The notes under the pieces are model-generated. The model was given only the letters and a program-made list of their open reading frames with translations. It made no database searches and was not told the origin of the DNA. From Pseudonocardia autotrophica (lineage in GTDB: Bacteria; Actinomycetota; Actinomycetes; Mycobacteriales; Pseudonocardiaceae): a stretch of DNA of 64,000 nucleotides. Shown one piece after another: positions 42,094-49,873 of the stretch (position 1 is its first letter; each line of letters starts with the position of its first letter). The DNA lies in NCBI RefSeq assembly GCF_000717175.1, contig NZ_JNYD01000020.1, positions 39,108 through 103,107 on the forward strand, read 5' to 3'. A program made the translations under genes and the position numbers.

Positions 42094-43254
42094 TCACCCG
42101 CCGGAGTGCTCCAGCTCCGCGCCGAAGGGCACGGAGGGGTCGTCGGCGTCGTCGAGCCAGTGTTCGGGCAGGACGACCTTGCCCGGCGAGCCCTGCCGCC
42201 CCCGCGGGCCCTCGGCGTCGGCGGGGAACTCCTGGTCGAGGTCGAGCTGCGCGAGGAGCTCGTCGAGCTGGTCGATGCTCTCGACCATGCCGAGGCTGCG
42301 CCGGAGGTCGCCGCCGACCGCGAAGCCCTTGAGGTACCAGGCGATGTGCTTGCGGACGTCCCGGATGCCCTTGTGGTCCCCCATGTGCTCGCACAGCAGC
42401 ACGGCGTGCCGACGCAGCGTGGCCGCGACCTGTCGCAGGTTCGGCGGGGTGGGCAGCGGGCGCCCGGCGAAGGCGGCCTCGAGGTCGCCGAACAGCCATG
42501 GCCGGCCGAGGCACCCCCGCCCGACGACGACGCCGTCGCACCCGGTTTCGCGGACCATGGCGAGCGCGTCGTCGGCGCTGAAGATGTCGCCGTTGCCCAG
42601 CACGGGGAGCCCGGCGGGCAGGTGGTCGCGCAGGCGCGAGATCGCGGACCAGTCGGCGTGCCCCGAGTAGCGCTGCGCCGCGGTCCGGGCGTGCAGCGCG
42701 ACGGCCGCGACCCCGGCCTCGGCCGCGATCCGGCCGGCCTCGAGGTAGGTGTGGTGCCCGTCGTCGATGCCGATCCGCATCTTGACGGTCACGGGCAGGT
42801 CGCCGGCGTTGTCGACGGCCGCCTTCACGATCCGCTCGAACAGCCGCCGCTTGAACGGCAGCGCCGCCCCGCCGCCCCGCCGCGTGACCTTCGGCACCGG
42901 GCAGCCGAAGTTCATGTCGATGTGGTCGGCGAGGTCGCGCTCGACGATCATCCGCACGGCCTGCCCCATCGCCGCCGGGTCCACGCCGTAGAGCTGCATG
43001 GAGCGCGGCCGCTCGTCCGGGTCGAACGCGATCATGCGGAAGGTCAGCGGGTTCTTCTCGACCAACCCGCGCGAGGTGATCATCTCGCAGACGTAGAAGC
43101 CTGCCCCCTGCTCGCGGCACAGCCGCCGGAACCCCGGGTTCGTGATGCCCGCCATGGGCGCCAGCACGACCGGCGTCGCCACCTCGTGGCGGCCGATGCG
43201 CAGCGGCGGCAGCACCGGGCGGGCGGTGCTCGCGGGGGTGTCCAGCAGTGTCAC
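42094..43254 (-). CDS. dusB: tRNA-dihydrouridine synthase (DusB-type)
   Basis: The GTG at 43252-43254 gives 386 residues. An FMN-binding TIM barrel begins VVLAPMAGITNPGFRRLCRE and holds the catalytic cysteine in DHIDMNFGCPVPKV; KMRIGIDDGHHTYLEAG and GCDGVVVGRGCLGRPWLF follow. A C-terminal helical tRNA-binding domain ends the protein. The enzyme reduces uridine in tRNA D-loops using NADPH. Rv0823c is the syntenic gene. It is divergent from the lipoprotein gene, with about 47 bp between starts. Confidence 0.95.
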   Translation of the reverse strand: MTLLDTPASTARPVLPPLRIGRHEVATPVVLAPMAGITNPGFRRLCREQGAGFYVCEMITSRGLVEKNPLTFRMIAFDPDERPRSMQLYGVDPAAMGQAVRMIVERDLADHIDMNFGCPVPKVTRRGGGAALPFKRRLFERIVKAAVDNAGDLPVTVKMRIGIDDGHHTYLEAGRIAAEAGVAAVALHARTAAQRYSGHADWSAISRLRDHLPAGLPVLGNGDIFSADDALAMVRETGCDGVVVGRGCLGRPWLFGDLEAAFAGRPLPTPPNLRQVAATLRRHAVLLCEHMGDHKGIRDVRKHIAWYLKGFAVGGDLRRSLGMVESIDQLDELLAQLDLDQEFPADAEGPRGRQGSPGKVVLPEHWLDDADDPSVPFGAELEHSGG

Positions 43255-43301
43255 GGGATCCCATTGTCCACGTGCGTGTCGCGACGGTGTGGGATGAGGG
43301 G

Positions 43302-43721
43302 GTGAGGGTGATCCGGATGACGGTCGTGGGGCTCGGTCTGGCGCTGTCGGCCGCCTGTTCGGCCTCGCCTGCGCCGGCCGAACCCGCCGCACCCAGCCCG
43401 GCTCCCTCGCGCACGGTGGTTCCGGTGCCCTCGCAGGTGTTCGAGCAGCCCGGCCACAGGACCGTCCTGCCCGGCCGCGTCGACGAGGCCGAGCTCGGCG
43501 TGTCCTACGAGTTCAGCGTGTACGCACACTGCGGTGGCCGGTACACGAGCTTCGACTCGCGCTCCTGGGACGCCGGACGTGATCCGTTCGACGCCGGCGG
43601 CGCGCTCGGCTACGTGGCAGGCGTGATGACCCTGGTGTCCGACGACCTCGCCCGCTTCGAGACCGGCGGCGCGGTCATCGATTACCGCCCCACCGTCGGC
43701 GCGACCCCGCTCTGCGCATGA
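43302..43721 (+). CDS. Putative secreted lipoprotein
   Basis: From the GTG at 43302 the protein has 139 residues; GTG 43308 or ATG 43317 are alternative starts. A hydrophobic signal (VVGLGLALSAAC) ends in a cysteine in a near-lipobox context (SAAC), followed by a Pro/Ala/Ser linker and a small domain with YEFSVYAHCGGRYTSF and a final cysteine, which may form a disulphide. No family recognised. It probably sits on the outer membrane face just upstream of the tRNA gene. Confidence 0.6.
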   Translation: MRVIRMTVVGLGLALSAACSASPAPAEPAAPSPAPSRTVVPVPSQVFEQPGHRTVLPGRVDEAELGVSYEFSVYAHCGGRYTSFDSRSWDAGRDPFDAGGALGYVAGVMTLVSDDLARFETGGAVIDYRPTVGATPLCA

Positions 43722-43805
43722 GCCGCCCTTCGCACCCCAGCCGGCGTCCACGCGTCGAGTAGGCTCGACCGCGGTCGACCTGGGCAGCTCCCCGGGGTCC
43801 GGCCA

Positions 43806-43878
43806 GGGCCTCTAGCTCAATCGGCAGAGCAGCGGACTTTTAATCCGCGGGTTCAGGGTTCGATCCCCTGGGGGCCCA
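43806..43878 (+). tRNA. tRNA-Lys (UUU)
   Basis: The cloverleaf folds fully: acceptor GGGCCTC pairs with GGGGCCC (one G-T), a D arm with AGCTCAATCGGCAGAGC, anticodon stem GCGGA/TCCGC with loop CTTTTAA giving anticodon TTT, and T arm CAGGG-TTCGATC-CCCTG. The discriminator is A43878; CCA is not encoded. The sequence downstream changes to degenerate and accessory DNA, consistent with use of this tRNA as an insertion site. Confidence 0.97.
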
Positions 43879-43880
43879 CC

Positions 43881-44047
43881 CTGCCTGAGCTGCAGATATT
43901 GGATCAGAGGCGTAGCGCAAGCTTGTAGTGACTGCGAGTTCGAGCGACCGCTTCAGCTCTTCGTGGCTCGTTCGATGTTGTGTGTTGGCTGCTTGGGCGG
44001 GCCGGAACTGCATATCGATGCCTTGATCCGTCCTGCGCGAGCTGAGC
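43881..44047. other. No gene; junction between tRNA-Lys and methylase relic
   Basis: The sequence immediately after the tRNA has lower GC than the core and no convincing ORF. Minus-strand translation continues for a while from the methylase relic but no longer resembles the family. Confidence 0.4.
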
Positions 44048-44470
44048 TCAGTGAGCACGAGCTCGCGGAAGAGGCCGGTCGAGGGCGAGCCCTTGGCGAA
44101 CTCGGTGTCCGGACGGGAGTACGTCGAGTTCGGGGCGAGCCTTGGCGTAGAGCAAGAACAGAATTCGGTAGAGGTAGCGCCGGCTCTGCCGGGTGAGGTC
44201 AGCGGCGAGTCTGTCGACGTCGGGCTGGCCCTCGTCACGGCGGCGGCGCAGGACCTCGGAGGTGAGGAGCTCGATCGACTCGCACGCCGTCGCGCAGATC
44301 CTTCGGAACGCCGACGGCGTGTTGACCGACTCCTTGCTCAGACCCAGCGGCCGGGCGTTGTCCTCACCCGTGTCCGGGACGAGGCTCTCGGCTTCGACGA
44401 GGATCGGCGATGATCTCGATGTCGCCGCTCGCCTTAGGGCCGCGGCGTTCGAGGGCGGTGGCGAGGTCGA
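44048..44470 (-). pseudogene. Relic of an Eco57I/PglX-type DNA methylase (type II R-M or BREX-like)
   Basis: On the minus strand one frame encodes SAFRRICATACESIELLTSEVL and then SRRYLYRILFLLYAKARPEL, a segment highly characteristic of large Eco57I-domain methylases (YRILFLLYAEARPELG). About 15 residues on, homology shifts to another frame with TEFAKGSPSTGLFRELVLTELSS, matching the next family block (GYSLERLRELV). At least one frameshift and loss of both ends show that the gene is dead; the catalytic NPPY and SAM motifs are missing. It marks a former restriction or phage-defence locus beside the tRNA. Confidence 0.7.
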
Positions 44471-44742
44471 TTCGCGGTAGCGTCGCCGGGCCTGCTGCCC
44501 GCTCGGCGAGCTGCCCGGACATGGCCGCAGCCCAGCGATGGGCTCGGCCAGCGCGTCGCCCGGCGGCAAGCGTGACGACCTGTTTCACCTGTACTGCACG
44601 CCGATCGACCGGGCGCCGGGCTACTGCTGCACCCCGACCGACGGGGACGACGCGAAGTCCAGCCGCTGGTGGGGCGGCACCGGCGGCCGAGGCGGCTCCG
44701 GGCCGGGACGGCCGACCTCGAATCCGATGCCGGCGTGCAGGA

Positions 44743-45948
44743 TCAGGAACGCCGCTGGTAGTCGCGCACGGCTATCGAGTCGTGCAGCCGCAGGCCGCGG
44801 CGGTTGAGCCGGCCGAGGGCGCGGGCCAGCGCCGGCGGGGTGTGCGAGGCCAGCCGTGCGCCGTTCGCGATCGCCCACAGGACCAGCCGGTTGACCGGGA
44901 CGATGCTCTTGGCCGTGGCGCGGGCGAATGCCCGGCTGCCCCGCACGTAGTCGCCGATCGCGGCCTCGTAGGCGGGGAACGCCCGCGCTGGGTCGCCTCC
45001 GGCCTCGGCCAGTTCTCCGGCCAGCACGTAGGCCCCGACGACGGCCAGGCTCGTGCTGCCGCCGACGGCCGGTCCGGGGCAGTACCCGGCGTCCCCGACC
45101 AGGCTCACCCGCCCGCGCGACCAGGTGTCCAGGTGCAGCTGGGTGATCGAGTCGAAGTAGAACGCGGGGGTCGTGTTCAGCTCGGCGAGCAGCGCCTCCA
45201 CCCGCGCACCCGCGCCCGCGAAAGCCGCCCGCAGCAGCTGCTTCTGCCGGGGCACGTCGCGATGGTGGTAGGCCAGCGGCGCCTCGGTGCGGAACAGGAA
45301 CACCGCCCGGCCGTCGCCGGTGCGCCGCGCGCCGTAGAGCCCGGCCATCCGGCCGACCCCGGCGTCGACGATCATCTCGCCGCGCAGCCCGAGATCGTTG
45401 GGCACTGACGCGACCGCCACGTACGCGCCGAGGTGCGTGGCGAACCGCGTCTCCGGTCCGAACACCAGCCGCCGCACGTTCGAGTGCAGCCCGTCGGCGC
45501 CGATCACCACATCGAACACCCGCGGCCGGGCGCGCGCGAAGCTCACCTCCCCGCCCTGCCCGATCGCGGTGATCGAATCACCGAACAGATACTCCACGGT
45601 GGCGGCCGTCGAGGAGTGCAGGATCGTGCTCAGGTCGTCGCGCATGATCTCGACGTGCCGGTCGGACACGGCGGCCAGCAGCCGGGTGAGATCGATGTGC
45701 ACCGGCGTCGCGACGCCCTCACGGTAGAGCGTGATGCGGTCGGTGCCGGTGGCTGCCGCGGCGACCTGCTCGGCCAGCCCCATCCGATCGATGATCTCCA
45801 GGGCCGGCCGGAACAGGTCCACGGCGTGCCCGCCGGCGTGGCGCAGCGCAGGGGCCTGCTCGACCACCGTCACCTCGAAGCCGTAGCGATGCAGCCAGTA
45901 GGCCAGCACCGGTCCCGCGACGCTCGCGCCGGACACGAGTACCCGCAC
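44743..45948 (-). CDS. FAD-dependent monooxygenase (PHBH/UbiH-like)
   Basis: From the GTG at 45946-45948 the protein has 401 residues. The N-terminus VRVLVSGASVAGPVLAYWLHRYGFEVTVVEQ is the Rossmann dinucleotide motif, DVVIGADGLHSNVRRLVFG is the DG motif, and RVSLVGDAGYCPGPAVGGSTSLAVVGAYVLA the GD motif binding FAD ribityl. It belongs to the class A flavin hydroxylases that use NAD(P)H and O2 on aromatic or polyketide-like substrates. Upstream lies a relic of an alpha/beta-hydrolase gene. The substrate is unknown. Confidence 0.9.
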   Translation of the reverse strand: MRVLVSGASVAGPVLAYWLHRYGFEVTVVEQAPALRHAGGHAVDLFRPALEIIDRMGLAEQVAAAATGTDRITLYREGVATPVHIDLTRLLAAVSDRHVEIMRDDLSTILHSSTAATVEYLFGDSITAIGQGGEVSFARARPRVFDVVIGADGLHSNVRRLVFGPETRFATHLGAYVAVASVPNDLGLRGEMIVDAGVGRMAGLYGARRTGDGRAVFLFRTEAPLAYHHRDVPRQKQLLRAAFAGAGARVEALLAELNTTPAFYFDSITQLHLDTWSRGRVSLVGDAGYCPGPAVGGSTSLAVVGAYVLAGELAEAGGDPARAFPAYEAAIGDYVRGSRAFARATAKSIVPVNRLVLWAIANGARLASHTPPALARALGRLNRRGLRLHDSIAVRDYQRRS

Positions 45949-46085
45949 CACCCACACACCCAAGCAGACCCGCGACCAGTCAGGGTAGGGAGCAAGCACG
46001 GCGGCTGCACTCGTCCAGGACCCCGTCGCCGGCTGGCCGCCCGCGAGGACGGTCGGTGCGACGGTGTCCCGCCCGTACTCGGGCG

Positions 46086-46275
46086 GGATACCGGCCAAGA
46101 TGTTCGTCGCGCCGATCGATCAGGATGTTCTTTCCCGTTCGCGAATGTGAATCGGAGCGAGCCTTGGCCCGAACAGCGAGCTCCGGATACGGCACCGATC
46201 GCCAGCCGCGTCGGCCTCTTCGGATTCGAGCAGCCTACGTGCAGGAGGTCGACGACATCCTCACCGAGGTGCTGT
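46086..46275 (+). pseudogene. Relic 3' end of a MetX-like alpha/beta-hydrolase gene
   Basis: This stretch is clearly homologous at the nucleotide level to 55305-55500 in the intact gene at 54438. Shared blocks include CGGCCAAGATGTTCGTC, CCGAACAGCGA followed by CTCCGG, TCGGCCTCTTCGG followed by TTCGAGCAG, and TGCAGGAGGTCGACGAC. Small insertions and deletions destroy the frame and only the C-terminal third remains. It is a decayed duplicate or the remains of a second family member. Confidence 0.8.
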
Positions 46276-46749
46276 GCGTCAAGGCTGAATCGGCATTTAT
46301 CGTAGACCCTCTGCCCTGTCGTCCATGTCGACGCGAATCGATTTGCAGCGCACGGGCCGAAGGGCAAGAACAGCTCTGCATAGCGGGTCGGAGAACAAGG
46401 CTTCCGGCCGTAGGGCAGACCGGGTAGAGGTGATGGTTGCCACGGTCACGTGACTGTCCAGTCTGGGGGCGCACGGCTGAGGCGAAGACGGCCGGCTGGC
46501 TGCTGGCGTCGGACGCACGGTAGGAGGACGAGTGGAAGGCGGTCGCGAAGTCGGCGCGGGTCAAGGTAGGCCGTCGACCCGCGGTCGCGGGGGTGCTAGC
46601 AGCGCCAACGTTCACCGGCCGCTACCGGGCGCAACGCCGAAGGCTCCGCCGCGACCTATGCCTGCTTCTTCGTCGCCCGCGCGAACAGGACCTGACAACC
46701 ACGGCGACACGCGAGGGTCCGCTCTTCTAGGCCTGACCGACCGGTAGTG
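46276..46749. other. Non-coding or decayed sequence
   Basis: No ORF here has coding-like third-position bias or a recognisable motif on either strand. The stretch lies between the hydrolase relic and the transposase relic and looks like degraded accessory DNA. Confidence 0.5.
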
Positions 46750-47080
46750 GCGGACCTGAAAGGCTGATGCGGCCGATGCTGATCGTGGAGCCGACCGAGA
46801 CGTGCCAGCGGATCATGTCGCCGGTGTCGGCCCGGTCAGCAGAGTGACCACACCAGCGCCCAGACCCCTTTCGACCTGCGACGGCGGTACAACCCGTTGA
46901 TCGACTGCCGGTGACCGTAGCGTTCGGGCACGTCCGCCACGGCGCGCCGACCCGGGTGCGCCGGGATCCCGTCGACCGCGGGCGCCCGCCGCCACCACGG
47001 CAGCGCTACGGGCACCGACGCCATCAGTCGCACGGGCGAGCCGCACGGGCGCGGGCTCATTGACGAACGCGGTCGGGCCG
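46750..47080 (-). pseudogene. IS5-family transposase relic
   Basis: Minus-strand frames encode DVPERYGHRQSINGLYRRR, equivalent to the DLPERYGPWQTVYNRFRRW block of IS5-type transposases, then KGVWALVWSL, and, in another frame, DMIRWHVSVGSTIS, equivalent to the first DDE-strand block ending DSTI; here the Asp is replaced by Gly. Frameshifts separate the blocks, and both the N-terminus and the catalytic C-terminal half are missing. No terminal inverted repeats were identified. Confidence 0.65.
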
Positions 47081-47397
47081 GAACCCGTTCGCCCACCAGG
47101 CCAGCGTTCGGCGGCGTCGACCTCGTAGAACCGGCGCGGTGCCGAGCGGCACTGCGGTGGCGACCGCGGCGCCGTCGACCAGGTCAGCTCGGCTGATCGC
47201 CGCGCCGGACGGGCCGCGCAACCGCCCGACCGGCCGGAAGGCGTCGACCTGGTCGACCAGCGCGGGCGGAACCACAGCGGATTACCGGCCAGGGCGCCAG
47301 CGACCACGGTTGTCAGCCGGTCGGCGTGCTGGCCACGTCGAGCGCTGCGAGCAGTTGCTGGGCCACCGGGTGAAGTCGGTCGGCGTCGCCGATCTCC
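47081..47397. other. Unassigned decayed sequence
   Basis: The minus strand holds an ORF of 72 codons (47057-47275) with VPPALVDQVDAFRPVGRL and a second frame with EVDAAERWPGG, but I recognise no family. It may be the degraded start of the transposase relic or an unrelated fragment. It abuts the stop of the Baeyer-Villiger monooxygenase gene. Confidence 0.4.
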
Positions 47398-49119
47398 TCA
47401 GCCGATCACTGCGCGTGCGGTCTTGACCGGGAAGCGGCTGGCCGGGCGCGTGCCGGTCACCGAGGTCTTCCCGTACTTGGCCATCCCGAACCCGTCGTAG
47501 CCGTGTGCTGCGACCTCCGCGCAGATCTTCCGGTAGTTCCCGACGCCGCCGACGTACGGGTAGAGGTTGCGCGGCTTGCCCGGAATGTTCGCACCGACCC
47601 ACCAGGAGTTCGCCATCGGCAGCAGCGTCGCCTGGGTCACCGCGTTGTGGTGGTCGACCCAGTCGTCCTCGGCCTCGGGCAGCGGCTCGATCTTGTCGAG
47701 CTTGTGCTCGCGCATGTACTTGATGCAGTCGGCGATCCAGTCGACGTGCTGCTCGATGGAGACCGGCATGTTGCTCAGCACCGACGGGCTCTGCGGTCCG
47801 GTGATCATGAACAGGTTCGGGAAGCCGTGGGTCGCGACGCCGAGGTAGGTCCGCGGCCCTTCGGCCCACTTCTCCCGCAGGGCGACGCCGCCCCGTCCGG
47901 CGATGCCCATGTTGAAGAGCATGCCGGTCATGGCGTCGAACCCGGTCGCGAACACGATGGCGTCGACCTCGTACTCCGCGTCCCGCGTCCGCACACCTGT
48001 GGGGGTGATCTCCTCGATCGGTGAGCGCCGCACGTCGACGAGCGTCACGTTGTCCCGGTTGAAGGTCTCGTAGTAGCCGTTCTCGAGGGGCGGCCGCTTG
48101 GTGAAGAACGGGTGGTCCTTGGGAGCGAGGAGTTCGGCGACCTCCGTGTCACGCACCCGTGCGCGGATCTGGTCACGGACGAACTCCGAGGCCGTCTCGT
48201 TGGCCGCCGGGTCGGTCAGGAGGTCGTTGAACGTGAGGCCGATGCGGAAGCCGCCCTGCGCCCACGCCGTCTCGTAGATGCGCTGCCGCTCCTCCTCCGG
48301 CACCGAGAGGGCGGGCCGCTCCGGGGCGTCGTAGGGGAAGCCGAAGCTCGTCTCCCGGGTCCGCTGCCAGATTTCGTTGTAGGTGGCCTTGGTCTCGCGC
48401 ACGTACTCCTCGCTCAGCGGCCCGTTGCGCCCCGCGATGTCGTAGTTCGGGGTGCGCTGCAGCACGTACACGTGGGCCGCCTGCTCGGCGATCTCCGGGA
48501 TGGCTTGGACCGCGGTCGCCCCGGTGCCGATCACTGCGACGCGCTTGCCGGTGAAGTCGACTCCTTCGTGGGGCCAGCGCGCGGTGTGGTACTGCTCGCC
48601 CCGGAAGCTGTCACGTCCCTCGAAGTTGGGCAGGTTGACCGCGGACAGGCAGCCGACGGCCGTGATGAGGAACGTCGCGGTGACCCATCCGCCGTCGTCG
48701 GTGCTGATCCCCCAGCGGTTGGTCGCCTCGTCGTAGTCGGCGCTGGTGACCCGGGTGTCGAACTGGATGTCGCGCCGGAGGTCGAAACGGTCGGCGACGT
48801 GCTGCAGGTACCGCAGGATCTCCGGCTGGGCGGCGAAGCGCTCGCTCCAGGTCCACTCCTGGAGCAGGTCCTCGGACAAGCGGTCGGAGAAGCTGTAGAA
48901 GTAGCTCTCCGAGTCACACCGGGCGCCGGGGTAGCGGTTCCAGTACCAGGTGCCGCCGACGTCGTCCGCCGCCTCGAACACACGCACCGACAGTCCGAGC
49001 GTGTTGCGCAGGCGGTGGAGCATGTATAAGCCCGAGAACCCCGCCCCGACAACGATCGCATCGAAATCTGTTCCCGGTCCGACACCGTTTCCCGGAGTGG
49101 TGTGCTGCTCGCTGGACAT
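47398..49119 (-). CDS. Flavin-containing Baeyer-Villiger monooxygenase
   Basis: The ATG at 49117-49119 after GGGGAG gives 573 residues. FAD motif VVGAGFSGLYMLHRLR near 25, the BVMO fingerprint FRGEQYHTARWP near 174, and the NADPH motif VIGTGATAVQ near 197 are all present. VFATGFDAMTG and FPNLFMITGPQSP are typical of cyclohexanone/phenylacetone monooxygenase-like enzymes. It should insert oxygen next to a ketone to give an ester or lactone, using NADPH and O2. The ester hydrolase partner may be the alpha/beta-hydrolase at 54438, but they are not in one operon. Confidence 0.95.
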   Translation of the reverse strand: MSSEQHTTPGNGVGPGTDFDAIVVGAGFSGLYMLHRLRNTLGLSVRVFEAADDVGGTWYWNRYPGARCDSESYFYSFSDRLSEDLLQEWTWSERFAAQPEILRYLQHVADRFDLRRDIQFDTRVTSADYDEATNRWGISTDDGGWVTATFLITAVGCLSAVNLPNFEGRDSFRGEQYHTARWPHEGVDFTGKRVAVIGTGATAVQAIPEIAEQAAHVYVLQRTPNYDIAGRNGPLSEEYVRETKATYNEIWQRTRETSFGFPYDAPERPALSVPEEERQRIYETAWAQGGFRIGLTFNDLLTDPAANETASEFVRDQIRARVRDTEVAELLAPKDHPFFTKRPPLENGYYETFNRDNVTLVDVRRSPIEEITPTGVRTRDAEYEVDAIVFATGFDAMTGMLFNMGIAGRGGVALREKWAEGPRTYLGVATHGFPNLFMITGPQSPSVLSNMPVSIEQHVDWIADCIKYMREHKLDKIEPLPEAEDDWVDHHNAVTQATLLPMANSWWVGANIPGKPRNLYPYVGGVGNYRKICAEVAAHGYDGFGMAKYGKTSVTGTRPASRFPVKTARAVIG

Positions 49120-49873
49120 GCCTTACTCCCCGGTTGATCTTCCTAGGTCGGTACTACCTCCGGCAGGACCTGCCGGCAGCGAAGGACGTAGCCCGAGTGG
49201 GCCGAGCGTGCGGTTCCAGGAAGCTCTCACCGGCACTCCACGGATCGTCGAGGCCCAGCTCTGTGGCCGTTCGCGCTCCGCCGTCCCGTCCCGGCGCGGC
49301 ACGAGGGGCGCCAGACGGTGGTGTGGCGGAGTGTGAGCTGGGGCACGGCGAGTGTCAAGGCTCGGCCGCCCACTGGTCCGGCCTGCGGCTGACCGGTGTG
49401 GAGGGCGCCGATGACCCCGAGCGGCGCTCGTCGCGACTCTTGGATTCGCGATGATCGAACGCATGCAGATGCTGCGCGGGAGCACGGCCTATACGAGTGG
49501 GTTTTGACCGTCTACTCCCCAACCGCTCAGAAGCCGGGGTTATTCGGTTCCCGCTGTTCGCCGAGAGGCGCGTGGTCCGACGATTGCCGTATATGTGACT
49601 CGTCGAACCTCGGTGAGGCCGACCTGCTCCCGTCGAGCAGCGGACCGACGGCATGGTGCGGCCGCGCGGGCTTGGCGTCGAGTTCGGTGTCGGGCAGGTC
49701 TCCGAGCAGCAGCCGTGGGCCGCGTCGCGCGGCGGGGCGGGAGTCGCGGATCGATCGTCGACGATCGGGGCAAGTCATGCGGGTGCCGGGGGACTCTGTC
49801 GGGTCGGAACCAGAATGTCCGCCGCGCAGACGGGTAGACGGCCTGTGTGCATCGTCGCACGTGAGGAGCGCCG
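49120..49873. other. 754-bp gap upstream of both BVMO and P-type ATPase
   Basis: This divergent intergenic region has no ORF with convincing coding bias; the ORFs of 70-120 codons are Arg/Pro/Ser-rich shadows. It must contain the promoters of the BVMO (minus) and the ATPase (plus). GC is lower than in the core near 49440-49580. No known operator was recognised. Confidence 0.5.

Noticed and set aside
43850..43878. Searched by eye for a second copy of the tRNA 3' end as an attR site up to 64 kb
   Set aside because: No matching block was noticed, so no att site is claimed. A computed search could still find a diverged copy.
49355..49778. Minus-strand ORFs in the gap upstream of the ATPase
   Set aside because: They have no start signals, no coding bias and no motif. 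The gap is treated as regulatory or decayed DNA.
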